Shown: in pieces, positions 43,316-51,887 of the stretch
How the letters are laid out: each line of letters opens with the position of its first letter
Position numbering within the stretch: position 1 is the stretch's first letter
Source of the DNA: Streptomyces sp. LX-29
Lineage (GTDB): Bacteria > Actinomycetota > Actinomycetes > Streptomycetales > Streptomycetaceae
Direction of reading: 5' to 3'
DNA length: 64,000 bases
NCBI RefSeq assembly: GCF_029541745.1
Contig: NZ_CP089746.1
Coordinates: forward strand, 6,147,559 to 6,211,558
Translations under genes and position numbers: made by a program
Notes under the pieces: generated by a model
Database searches by the model: none
What the model was told of the DNA's origin: nothing
What the model saw: the letters and a program-made list of their open reading frames with translations, nothing else

Positions 43316-45409
43316 ATGGCCGACCCCAGCAGCTACCGACCCAAGCCGGGACAGATCCCCGACTCGCCGGGGGTCTACAAGTTCCGGGACGAACACGGCC
43401 GGGTGATCTACGTCGGGAAGGCGAAGAGCCTGCGCCAGCGGCTCTCCTCGTACTTCCAGGACCTGGCGAACCTGCACCCACGCACCCGCACCATGGTCAC
43501 CACGGCCGGCTCCGTGGAGTGGACGGTGGTCTCCACCGAGGTGGAGGCGCTGCAGCTCGAGTACACCTGGATCAAGGAGTTCGACCCCCGGTTCAACGTC
43601 AAGTATCGGGACGACAAGAGCTATCCGTACCTGGCGGTGACGCTCAACGAGGAGTTCCCGCGCGTCCAGGTCATGCGCGGGGCCAAGAAGAAGGGCGTGC
43701 GGTACTTCGGCCCGTACGGGCACGCCTGGGCGATCCGCGAGACGGTCGACCTGATGCTGCGGGTGTTCCCGGTGCGGACCTGCTCGGCCGGGGTGTTCAA
43801 GCGTTCGGCGCAGATCGGGCGGCCCTGTCTGCTCGGCTACATCGGCAAGTGCTCCGCCCCGTGTGTCGGCCGCGTCACCGCCGAGGAGCACCGCGAACTC
43901 GCCGAGGACTTCTGCGACTTCGTGGCCGGCCGCACCGGCACCCATCTGCGCCGGCTCGAGCAGCAGATGCACGACGCCGCGGAGGACATGGAGTACGAGA
44001 AGGCGGCGCGGCTGCGGGACGACATCGGCGCGCTGCGCCGCGCGATGGAGAAGAACGCCGTCGTCCTCACCGACGCCACCGACGCGGACCTGATCGCGGT
44101 CGCCGAGGACGAGCTGGAGGCGGCCGTGCAGATCTTCCACGTGCGCGGCGGCCGGGTGCGCGGCCAGCGCGGCTGGGTGACCGACAAGGTGGAGGCCGTG
44201 GACACCGCGGGTCTGGTCGAGCACGCCCTCCAGCAGTTGTACGGCGAGGAGAGCGGCGACGCCGTGCCCAAGGAGGTGCTGGTGCCGGCCCTGCCCGACC
44301 CCGTCGACCCGGTCGTCGAATGGCTCGCCGGCCGTCGCGGCGCCCGCGTCGACCTGCGGATACCGCAGCGCGGCGACAAGAAGGACCTGATGGCCACGGT
44401 GCAGCGCAACGCCCAGCAGGCGCTCGTGCTGCACAAGACCAAGCGCGCCTCCGACCTGACCACGCGCTCCCGCGCGCTGGAGGAGATCGCCGAGGCGCTG
44501 GACCTGGACTCCGCACCGCTGCGCGTGGAGTGCTTCGACATCTCGCACTTCCAGGGCGACGACGTGGTGGCCTCCATGGTCGTCTTCGAGGACGGGCTGG
44601 CCCGCAAGAGCGAGTACCGCCGCTTCCAGATCAAGGGTCGTGTCGGAGACGCGCAGATCTGGCACGGTCGCGGGCAGGACGACGTCCGCTCCATGCACGA
44701 GGTGGTCAGCCGCCGCTTCCGCCGCTACCTCCAGGAGAAGCAGAAGACCGGCGAGTGGGACGGCGAGGACGCGCCAGCGGGCGCCGAGGCCGGAGGGCCG
44801 GCGCCGGTCGGCGGCGAGGTGGACGCGGTGGCCGGTGGGCCCGTGGACCCCGAGACGGGCCGGCCGCGCAAGTTCGCGTACCCCCCGCAGCTCGTCGTGG
44901 TCGACGGCGGCGCGCCGCAGGTCGCCGCCGCGCGGCGGGCGCTGGACGAGCTCGGCATCGACGACGTGGCCGTGTGCGGCCTGGCCAAGCGGCTGGAGGA
45001 GGTCTGGCTGCCCGGCGAGCCCGACCCGGTGGTGCTGCCGCGCACCAGCGAGGGGCTCTACCTGCTCCAGCGGGTGCGCGACGAGGCGCACCGGTTCGCC
45101 ATCTCGTACCAGCGCAGCAAGCGCTCCAAGACGATGAAGGCGGGGCCGCTGGACACCGTGCCCGGCCTGGGGGAGAGTCGCCGGCAGGCGCTCCTCAAGC
45201 ACTTCGGCTCGCTCAAGCGGCTCCGCGCGGCGACCATCGACCAGATCTGCGAGGTCCCCGGCATCGGCCGCAAGACCGCCGAGACCGTGGCCGCGGCCCT
45301 CGCCCAGGCGGCCCCGCCCGCCCCGGCGGTGAACACCGCCACAGGAGAGATCATTGAGGATGAGGCCGCGTCCGCGGCGTCATCCCCGACACGGGGGACA
45401 GGACCATGA
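43316..45409 (+). CDS. uvrC: Excinuclease ABC subunit C
   Basis: Makes both incisions in nucleotide excision repair. The 697-aa protein has the GIY-YIG nuclease (SPGVYKFRDEHGRVIYVGKAKSLRQR), a UVR motif for UvrB contact (MEYEKAARLRDDIGALRR), the RNase H-like nuclease (ECFDISHFQGDDVVASMV; LVVVDGG) and C-terminal tandem helix-hairpin-helix motifs (VPGLGESRRQALLKHFGS, VPGIGRKTAETVAAAL). A disordered Ala/Gly/Glu-rich stretch interrupts the C-nuclease around 480-515. ATG 43316 fits a leaderless transcript from the -10 at 43303; the upstream frame from 43157 is rejected. Its stop overlaps the rapZ start (ATGA), heading a four-gene operon. Confidence 0.97.
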   Translation: MADPSSYRPKPGQIPDSPGVYKFRDEHGRVIYVGKAKSLRQRLSSYFQDLANLHPRTRTMVTTAGSVEWTVVSTEVEALQLEYTWIKEFDPRFNVKYRDDKSYPYLAVTLNEEFPRVQVMRGAKKKGVRYFGPYGHAWAIRETVDLMLRVFPVRTCSAGVFKRSAQIGRPCLLGYIGKCSAPCVGRVTAEEHRELAEDFCDFVAGRTGTHLRRLEQQMHDAAEDMEYEKAARLRDDIGALRRAMEKNAVVLTDATDADLIAVAEDELEAAVQIFHVRGGRVRGQRGWVTDKVEAVDTAGLVEHALQQLYGEESGDAVPKEVLVPALPDPVDPVVEWLAGRRGARVDLRIPQRGDKKDLMATVQRNAQQALVLHKTKRASDLTTRSRALEEIAEALDLDSAPLRVECFDISHFQGDDVVASMVVFEDGLARKSEYRRFQIKGRVGDAQIWHGRGQDDVRSMHEVVSRRFRRYLQEKQKTGEWDGEDAPAGAEAGGPAPVGGEVDAVAGGPVDPETGRPRKFAYPPQLVVVDGGAPQVAAARRALDELGIDDVAVCGLAKRLEEVWLPGEPDPVVLPRTSEGLYLLQRVRDEAHRFAISYQRSKRSKTMKAGPLDTVPGLGESRRQALLKHFGSLKRLRAATIDQICEVPGIGRKTAETVAAALAQAAPPAPAVNTATGEIIEDEAASAASSPTRGTGP

Positions 45410-46347
45410 ATGCGCAAGACCACGAGAACCACGGAAACGGAGCACAGGTGAGTACGGGCACGACGGGCGAGGCTCCCGAGGCCGCGGCCATCCCCGAGCT
45501 GGTGATCATCTCCGGCATGTCCGGCGCGGGCCGCAGCACCGCCGCCAAGTGCCTGGAGGACCTCGGCTGGTTCGTCGTCGACAACCTCCCGCCCGCCCTG
45601 ATCCCCACCATGGTGGACCTCGGCGCCCGCTCCCAGGGCAATGTGGCCCGGATCGCCGTGGTCGTCGACGTCCGCGGCCGCCGCTTCTTCGACAACCTCC
45701 GCGAGTCCCTCGCCGACCTCGCGGCCAAGAACGTCAAGCGTCGGGTGCTCTTCCTGGAGGCGTCCGACGACGCCCTGGTGCGCCGCTTCGAGTCGGTGCG
45801 TCGCCCGCACCCGCTCCAGGGCGACGGGCGGATCGTCGACGGCATCGCCGCCGAGCGCGACCTGCTGCGCGAGCTGCGCGGCGACGCCGACCTGGTGATC
45901 GACACCTCCAGCCTCAACGTCCACGAGCTGCGCGCCAAGATGGACGCCCAGTTCGCCGGCGAGGAGGAGCCGGAGCTGCGCGCCACCGTGATGTCCTTCG
46001 GGTACAAGTACGGCCTGCCGGTCGACGCCGACCTGGTGGTGGACTGCCGCTTCCTGCCCAACCCGCACTGGGTGCCCGAGCTGCGCCCCTTCACCGGGCT
46101 CAACGAGGAGGTGTCCGGCTACGTCTTCAACCAGCCCGGCGCCAAGGAGTTCCTGGACCGCTACACCGAGCTGCTCCAGCTGATCGCGGCCGGCTACCGC
46201 CGCGAGGGCAAGCGCTATGTGACCATCGCCGTCGGCTGCACGGGCGGCAAGCACCGCTCCGTCGCCATGTCCGAGAAGCTCGCCGCCCGTCTGGCCGCCG
46301 AGAGCGTGGAGACCGTGGTCGTCCACCGCGACATGGGGCGCGAGTGA
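45406..46347 (+). CDS. rapZ: RapZ/YvcJ nucleotide-binding adapter
   Basis: P-loop protein of the RapZ family; in E. coli RapZ directs RNase E to the GlmZ small RNA, but the actinobacterial role is unclear. The 313-aa protein has an N-terminal disordered stretch (1-30), P-loop GMSGAGRST at 37-45, where Arg replaces the usual Lys as I recall for actinobacterial members, then DLGWFVVDNLPP and VRRPHPL, and the C-terminal domain with GCTGGKHRSV. The ATG overlaps the uvrC TGA by 4 nt, and its own stop overlaps yvcK, so translation is coupled. Confidence 0.95.
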   Translation: MNAQDHENHGNGAQVSTGTTGEAPEAAAIPELVIISGMSGAGRSTAAKCLEDLGWFVVDNLPPALIPTMVDLGARSQGNVARIAVVVDVRGRRFFDNLRESLADLAAKNVKRRVLFLEASDDALVRRFESVRRPHPLQGDGRIVDGIAAERDLLRELRGDADLVIDTSSLNVHELRAKMDAQFAGEEEPELRATVMSFGYKYGLPVDADLVVDCRFLPNPHWVPELRPFTGLNEEVSGYVFNQPGAKEFLDRYTELLQLIAAGYRREGKRYVTIAVGCTGGKHRSVAMSEKLAARLAAESVETVVVHRDMGRE

Positions 46348-47423
46348 GCTATCAGCCCCTGCGCACCCGGCGGCTGCGGCGGCTCGTGGGAGGCCGCAGC
46401 GGCCGGCGCGCCCAGCCCAAGGTCGTCGCGCTCGGCGGCGGCATGGGCCTCTCCGCCTCGCTCGCCGCGCTGCGCCGCATCACCGGCGACCTGACCGCCG
46501 TCGTCACCGTGGCCGACGACGGCGGCTCCAGCGGCCGGCTGCGCGACGAGATGGGCGTACTGCCCCCCGGCGACCTGCGCAAGGCGCTCGCCGCGCTGTG
46601 CGGTGACGACGACTGGGGACAGACCTGGGCCCGGGTCATCCAGCATCGCTTCGAGAGCGAGGGCGAGCTGCACGGCCACGCGGTCGGCAACCTGCTGATC
46701 GTCGCGCTGTGGGAGCAGCTGGGCGACCCGGTGAACGCCCTGGAGTGGGTCGGCCGGCTGCTCGGCGCCCACGGCCGGGTGCTGCCCATGTCCGCCGTCC
46801 CCCTGGAGCTCCAGGCGCTGGTACGGGGCCACGACCCCGCCCGGCCGGACGAGATAAGCACCGTCCGCGGCCAGGCGACCGTGGCGCTCACCCCCGGCGA
46901 GGTGCAGTCGGTGCACGTGGTCCCGGAGGACCCGCCGGCCGTGCCGGAGGCGGTGGCGGCGGTCTTGGACGCGGACTGGGTGGTGTTGGGGCCCGGCTCC
47001 TGGTTCTCCTCGGTCATTCCGCACCTCCTGGTGCCCGAGCTGCTCGAAGCGCTCCAGGAGACCAAGGCGCGGCGCGTGCTCTCGCTGAACCTCGCTCCCC
47101 AGCCGGGCGAAACCGACGGCTTCTCCCCGCAGCGTCATTTGGAGGTTTTGGCCCGACACGCCCCTAAACTCGCCTTCGACGTGGTGTTGGCCGACGCGGC
47201 CGCGGTGCCCGACCGGAGCAGCCTGTGCGACGCCGCCGAGCGGCTCGGCGCGACGGTCGAGCTGGCTCCGGTGGCCGCCGCCGGCGCGTTCCCGGCCGCG
47301 GCCGAGGGTGCCGCCGCCCGGCCGGACGCCGTGGGGGCCTCCCCGCGGCACGACCCGGAGCTGCTGGCCGCCGCGTACGACCGTATTTTTCGGATGCATG
47401 GAAGGATCGGCCCATGGCGATGA
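46344..47423 (+). CDS. yvcK: YvcK/CofD-like gluconeogenesis factor
   Basis: A 359-aa protein of the YvcK family, which in Bacillus binds UDP-GlcNAc and links carbon metabolism to cell-wall synthesis. The Rossmann-like glycine-rich VVALGGGMGLSASLAALR near residue 30 is followed by VVTVADDGGSSGRLRDE, GDLRKALAAL, and HAVGNLLIVALWE. The start is GTG 46344 within GTGA, overlapping the rapZ stop. Near the 3' end a run of AT-ending codons (around 47136-47170) departs sharply from its usage and may hide a whiA promoter. It overlaps whiA by 10 nt. Confidence 0.94.
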   Translation: MSYQPLRTRRLRRLVGGRSGRRAQPKVVALGGGMGLSASLAALRRITGDLTAVVTVADDGGSSGRLRDEMGVLPPGDLRKALAALCGDDDWGQTWARVIQHRFESEGELHGHAVGNLLIVALWEQLGDPVNALEWVGRLLGAHGRVLPMSAVPLELQALVRGHDPARPDEISTVRGQATVALTPGEVQSVHVVPEDPPAVPEAVAAVLDADWVVLGPGSWFSSVIPHLLVPELLEALQETKARRVLSLNLAPQPGETDGFSPQRHLEVLARHAPKLAFDVVLADAAAVPDRSSLCDAAERLGATVELAPVAAAGAFPAAAEGAAARPDAVGASPRHDPELLAAAYDRIFRMHGRIGPWR

Positions 47424-48403
47424 CGGCAGCGGTGAAGGACGAAATCTCCCGGCTCCCCGTCACCCGGACCTGCTGCCGGAAAGCGGAGGTCTCGGCGATC
47501 CTGCGGTTCGCGGGCGGGCTGCACCTGGTCAGCGGGCGCATCGTGATCGAGGCGGAGCTGGACACCGGCATCGCGGCTCGACGGCTCCGCAAGGACATCC
47601 TGGAGATCTTCGGTCACGCCTCCGACCTGGTGGTGATGGCCCCCGGCGGGCTGCGCCGCGGCAGCCGGTACGTGGTGCGGGTGGTCGCCGGCGGTGACCA
47701 GCTGGCCCGCCAGACCGGCCTGGTCGACGGCCGCGGCCGGCCGATCCGCGGACTGCCCCCGCAGGTGGTCTCCGGGGCCACCTGCGATGCCGAGGCCGCC
47801 TGGCGCGGTGCCTTCCTGGCGCACGGCTCGCTCACCGAGCCCGGCCGTTCGTCCTCCCTGGAGGTGACGTGCCCCGGCCCCGAGGCCGCGCTGGCGCTGG
47901 TCGGCGCGGCGCGCCGGCTCCAGATCGGGGCCAAGGCTCGCGAGGTGCGCGGCGTGGACCGGGTGGTCGTCCGGGACGGTGACGCGATCGGCGCGCTGTT
48001 GACCCGGCTCGGCGCCCATGAGTCCGTGCTGGCCTGGGAGGAGCGGCGGATGCGCCGCGAGGTGCGGGCCACCGCCAACCGGCTCGCCAACTTCGACGAC
48101 GCCAACCTGCGTCGCTCCGCGCGGGCGGCGGTGGCCGCGGGGGCGCGGGTCCAGCGGGCGCTGGAGATCCTCGGCGACGAGGTCCCGGAGCACCTGGCGG
48201 CCGCCGGCCGGCTGCGCATGGAGCACAAGCAGGCGTCCCTGGAGGAGCTCGGCGCTCTCGCCGACCCGCCGTTGACCAAGGACGCGGTCGCCGGCCGCAT
48301 CCGCCGCCTGCTGGCGATGGCCGACAAGCGCGCCCAGGACCTCGGCGTACCCGGCACGGAGTCCAACCTGACCGAGGAGATGGCGGACGGCATGGTCGGC
48401 TGA
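47414..48403 (+). CDS. whiA: Sporulation regulator WhiA
   Basis: Conserved DNA-binding protein required with WhiB to switch aerial growth to sporulation septation in Streptomyces; it binds GACAC sites. The 329-aa protein has the degenerate LAGLIDADG homing-endonuclease-like N-terminal domain (EVSAILRFAGGLHL, WRGAFLAHGSLTEP, LEVTCPGPEAAL) and a C-terminal helix-turn-helix (HKQASLEELGALADPPLTKDAVAGRIRRLLAMAD). ATG 47414 with GAAGGA upstream overlaps the end of yvcK. It is last in the uvrC-rapZ-yvcK-whiA operon and is followed by a hairpin terminator and the repeat island. Confidence 0.97.
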   Translation: MAMTAAVKDEISRLPVTRTCCRKAEVSAILRFAGGLHLVSGRIVIEAELDTGIAARRLRKDILEIFGHASDLVVMAPGGLRRGSRYVVRVVAGGDQLARQTGLVDGRGRPIRGLPPQVVSGATCDAEAAWRGAFLAHGSLTEPGRSSSLEVTCPGPEAALALVGAARRLQIGAKAREVRGVDRVVVRDGDAIGALLTRLGAHESVLAWEERRMRREVRATANRLANFDDANLRRSARAAVAAGARVQRALEILGDEVPEHLAAAGRLRMEHKQASLEELGALADPPLTKDAVAGRIRRLLAMADKRAQDLGVPGTESNLTEEMADGMVG

Positions 48404-48429
48404 CCGCCCCTCAGCCTCCCCGTACGACA

Positions 48430-48454
48430 CCCCGGTCGGGCGACCCGACCGGGG
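48430..48454 (+). terminator. whiA operon terminator hairpin
   Basis: A perfect 11-bp stem (48430-48440 with 48444-48454) around a CGA loop, 26 nt after the whiA stop codon. Confidence 0.75.
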
Positions 48455-48802
48455 CGAGGCCCCTTGCGAGCCCTGGGCCCGGTCGCCCTACGGACCGAGC
48501 CGCATCCGAGCGGGGCCGCGTCCGAACCGGGCTGGGTGCGGGGCGGCTGCGCCAGGTCAGGCCGTGTCCGCTCGGAGCCCGGCCGACGGCCGCCGGCGCC
48601 TGCTCGCCCGGCGCCTGAGCCCCGGCTCCTCCTGCCCAGCGTCTACGCCAGGCCCGCCCGGCGCCTCGCCGCCCGGCCTACGGCACGTCGGCCTCATGAC
48701 GGGGACCCGCGCCGGCCCGCGCCCGGTACCCCCGGCTCGGTCCCGCGGATCTGGGAATGCCCGACCTGGTCACAGCCCCGCCCCGGCCCCATCGCGGCCC
48801 GG

Positions 48803-48888
48803 CCTCACGTCCAACCCGGTCCCAGGGCGGTCCGGCCTCACGTCCAACCCGGCTCCAGGGCGGTCCGGCCTCACGTCCGACCCGGCCC
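48803..48888. repeat. 33-nt tandem repeat
   Basis: Copies start at 48803, 48836 and 48869 (the last partial), each opening CCTCACGTCC. The first two differ at two adjacent positions in 33. Confidence 0.85.
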
Positions 48889-49239
48889 TATGCCCGGCCC
48901 GGCCCGTTCCCATGCTCGGTCCCGTCCCGTGCCCGACCCGGGATTGCCCCACCTGATCCCATGTCCGGTCCGGTCCCACGCCCGGCCCGTTCCCATGCCC
49001 GACCTGGGAACGTCCGACCCACAGGCCCAACCCGGTCTCATGGCGCGTTCGCTGCACGGCGCGTTCCCATGCCGAGCACGCCCACCAGCCGCCGCCCGGG
49101 CGGCCGACGACCGGCCCACGACCGATCCCGCCCCCTTCTTCCGGTTCTTCCGGCCGCCCACCGACGCACTCCCGTTTCTCCCCTGCCCCGCCATCCGGCC
49201 CCGCCTCCACCGCAGGCGCTCCGCCGCGGCCTTTGCCAC

Positions 49240-50060
49240 GGTGGCACATGCCCTACGGCGGGGTTCGTGTCCCACGGTGGCCGTGGCCCATGAGGGAGCC
49301 CGGGCCCGTGCCGCACGGTGGCCCGCCCCTACGGCGGGCCTGTCCCCCCGGCGAGCCTGTGCCCATGGCGGGCCCGTGTTCCACGGCGGGCCTGGGCCCC
49401 CTGGCAGGCCGTGTTCCACGGCGGGGCGTGTCCCAGGCGGGGCCGTGTCCCACGGTGGCCCGCGCCCCGGCAAGCCGTGCCCCCTGATGGCTCATGCCCC
49501 CGGCGGGTCGTACCCCCATGGCGGGGCCCGTGCCCGGGGGCCGTGCCCCACAGCGGCCCCGTGCCCCCGGCGGGCCGTGCCCCACGGCAGACCGTGGCCC
49601 GCGGCGCGTCCGTGCCCCACGTGGAGCCCGTGCCCCCGGCGGGTCGTACCCCATGGCGGGCCCCCGTATACGGCGGGCCGCCCCACAGTGGCCCCGTGCC
49701 TACGGCGCGCCCGTGCCCCAACGGGCCGTACCCCACCCCATGGCGGGGCCCGTTGCACGGCGGGCCGTGCCCCCCAGTGGCCCCGCGCCCACGGCGGGCC
49801 GAGCCCCGCGGCGGGTCCGTGCCCCCCCCAGTGGCCCCGTGCCCCGGCGCGCCCGTGCCCCACGGCAGACCGTGGCCCCCGGCGCGTCCGTGCCCCACGT
49901 GGAGCCCGTGCCCCCGGCGGGCCCCCGTATACGGCGGGCCGCCCCACAGTGGCCCCGCGCCCACGGCGGGCCGAGCCCCGCGGCGGGTCCGTGCCCCACA
50001 GCGGCCCCGTGCCCCGGCAGGCCCGCGCCCCCCGGCAGGCCGTGCCCCCGGCGGCGGCAG
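49240..50060. repeat. GC-rich minisatellite with internal segmental duplications
   Basis: Dozens of degenerate units of roughly 17-21 nt built on GTGCCCC and CGGCGGGC cores. Superimposed are longer duplications: 49576-49643 and 49854-49921 share 67 of 68 bases, 49655-49695 and 49916-49956 are identical over 41 nt, and 49775-49825 and 49947-49997 are identical over 51 nt. The near-identity shows recent expansion by slippage or unequal recombination. Confidence 0.85.
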
Positions 50061-50680
50061 CCCGGTGCCCACGTGCCTACGCCCACGGCGCCCACGCTGC
50101 GGGCCCATGCCGACGGCGCTCGCGCTGCGGGCCCGCGCCCCCGGCCCCTCGCGTCGCGATGACTCTCCGTGAGGGTCGTCGCCCGAGTCCTGCGCGTGGC
50201 TGACCGGGAGAAACCCCCCTCAAGGGCGTTCGGCCGCCCCGTTCCCGAGGAGAGGACGGAGCGCGGTCCGTCCCCTCCGCGCGCCTCGGCGCGTGCGCCC
50301 GCGCGTGTCCTCGCCAGTCCGCGCGGACCTCGACCCCGGCCGTCGGTCGTCGTCGCCCGAGCGCGACCCCCCGTCGGCGGGGACCTGGAAGGCGGTGTGT
50401 TGACGGCGGGAGTACGGCTACGGCCATAAACGCATCGGCGGCGAGCCGTTTGATGAGGACGACCGTAGAAATCGCCCTTGCGCGCTCAGCGAAAAAAGGA
50501 TCGGAAAATCGCACAGATGAGGGGCTCCCCGCTATGTCGAGCGGCCTTTTCATGCTGCTTATCGACCCATTTCACCGCCGGTTTCCCCGCTCCGCCTGCG
50601 TTATTGACTGACAGTGACAAAAGCGTCACTTCGGCGGTGATCCGCGCCACACGAAGGGGGTTGCGGGGCGCCGTCGCCAA

Positions 50681-50711
50681 TGTCACGGAGGCATTCCTTT
50701 AGCGGTAGGGT
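50681..50711 (+). promoter_or_regulatory. Candidate promoter of gap
   Basis: TAGGGT at 50706-50711 is a good -10 box about 72 nt upstream of the gap GTG; TGTCAC at 50681-50686 could be the -35, with a 19-nt spacer. The upstream 250 nt are unusually AT-rich for this chromosome and include a GTGAC-N6-GTCAC dyad at about 50611-50626. Confidence 0.4.
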
Positions 50712-50782
50712 CGGAGGCGGTCGGGGACAACTCATACAGCTCGCCGGCGCCCAGACCGGCACACCAACGAGGAGATCGGTTC

Positions 50783-51787
50783 GTGACGATCCGCGTAGGC
50801 ATCAACGGCTTTGGCCGCATCGGTCGCAACTACTTCCGCGCGCTCCTGGAGCAGGGCGCGGACATCGAGATCGTCGGTGTCAACGACCTGACCGACAACG
50901 CCACCCTGGTCCACCTGCTGAAGTACGACACCATCCTGGGTCGGCTGAAGCACGAGGTCAGCCACACCGCCGACACCATCACCGTCGGTAACCAGACCTT
51001 CAAGACCCTCGCCGAGCGGGACCCGGCGAACCTCCCCTGGGCCGAGCTGGGCGCCGACATCGTCGTCGAGTCCACCGGCATCTTCACCAAGCGCGAGGAC
51101 GCCGCCAAGCACCTCGCCGCCGGCGCCAAGAAGGTGCTGATCTCCGCCCCCGCCAAGGGTGAGGACATCACCATCGTGATGGGCGTGAACCAGGACAAGT
51201 ACGACGCGGCCAACCACCACGTCATCTCCAACGCGTCCTGCACCACCAACTGCGTGGCGCCGATGGCCAAGGTTCTCGACGAGAGCTTCGGCATCGTCAA
51301 GGGCCTGATGACCACGGTCCACGCCTACACCAACGACCAGCGCATCCTGGACTTCCCGCACAGCGACCTGCGTCGCGCCCGCGCTGCCGCGCAGAACATC
51401 ATCCCGACCTCGACCGGTGCCGCCAAGGCCACCGCCCTGGTCCTGCCGCAGCTGAAGGGCAAGCTGGACGGCATCGCGATGCGCGTTCCGGTCCCGACCG
51501 GCTCCGTGACCGACCTGGTGATCGAGCTCGACCGCGAGGTCACCAAGGACGAGATCAACAACGCCTTCCAGAAGGCCGCGGAGGGCCAGCTGAAGGGCAT
51601 CCTGGAGTACACCGAGGACGAGATCGTCTCCTCGGACATCGTGAACTGGCCCGCCTCCTGCACCTTCGACTCCCGCCTGACCATGGCCCAGGGCAAGCAG
51701 GTCAAGGTCGTCGGCTGGTATGACAATGAGTGGGGCTACTCCAACCGCCTGGTGGACCTGACCACCTTCGTCGGCGGCCAGCTCTGA
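50783..51787 (+). CDS. gap: Glyceraldehyde-3-phosphate dehydrogenase, type I
   Basis: NAD-dependent oxidation and phosphorylation of glyceraldehyde-3-phosphate in glycolysis. The 334-aa protein has the N-terminal nucleotide-binding GINGFGRIGRN and the active-site NASCTTNCVAPMAKVL with the catalytic Cys, then WYDNEWGYSNR at the C-terminus. GTG 50783 is preceded by GAGGAG. It heads gap-pgk-tpiA, with a hairpin in the 100-nt gap before pgk that could reduce downstream transcription. Confidence 0.98.
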   Translation: MTIRVGINGFGRIGRNYFRALLEQGADIEIVGVNDLTDNATLVHLLKYDTILGRLKHEVSHTADTITVGNQTFKTLAERDPANLPWAELGADIVVESTGIFTKREDAAKHLAAGAKKVLISAPAKGEDITIVMGVNQDKYDAANHHVISNASCTTNCVAPMAKVLDESFGIVKGLMTTVHAYTNDQRILDFPHSDLRRARAAAQNIIPTSTGAAKATALVLPQLKGKLDGIAMRVPVPTGSVTDLVIELDREVTKDEINNAFQKAAEGQLKGILEYTEDEIVSSDIVNWPASCTFDSRLTMAQGKQVKVVGWYDNEWGYSNRLVDLTTFVGGQL

Positions 51788-51815
51788 TTCCGAGCGGTAT
51801 CTCGAAGTGAGCGAT

Positions 51816-51853
51816 GGGGCTCGCGCAGCGCGATGGCGCGCCGCACGAGCCCC
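51816..51853 (+). terminator. Hairpin between gap and pgk
   Basis: GGGGCTCG (51816-51823) pairs with CGAGCCCC (51846-51853), and the loop contains a further GCGC...GCGC pairing. It probably attenuates or processes the gap-pgk transcript. Confidence 0.5.
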
Positions 51854-51887
51854 CTCGCCTGCTGGGACTTCTAGGAGCCACGCAACA

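Larger units (their letters stand above)
48404..50782. other. 2.4-kb gene-free region with a large GC-rich repeat island
   Basis: No supported gene lies between whiA and gap. It contains the whiA terminator (48430-48454), a 33-nt tandem repeat (48803-48888), a long array of CCGTGCCCC(A)CGGCGGGC-like units (about 49240-50060) with internal segmental duplications, and an AT-richer stretch before gap (about 50420-50740). Long frames are open on both strands and in several phases, as expected from GC-rich repeats. Repeat unit lengths vary and are not multiples of 3, so the peptides do not stay in register. Confidence 0.6.

Noticed and set aside
42668..45202. 844-aa minus-strand frame opposite uvrC
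   Set aside because: Antisense to uvrC; its C-terminal repeats merely translate the intergenic tandem arrays.
48464..50203. 579-aa Pro/Arg-rich plus-strand frame in the repeat island, and overlapping minus frames
   Set aside because: Repeat units are not multiples of 3, several frames on both strands are equally open, there is no good ribosome site, and no domain is recognisable.
50478..50702. Small frames on both strands in the AT-richer stretch before gap
   Set aside because: The minus frame (66 aa) has about 65% GC at third codon positions by my count, far below this genome's genes; the plus frame lies in the expected gap promoter region.
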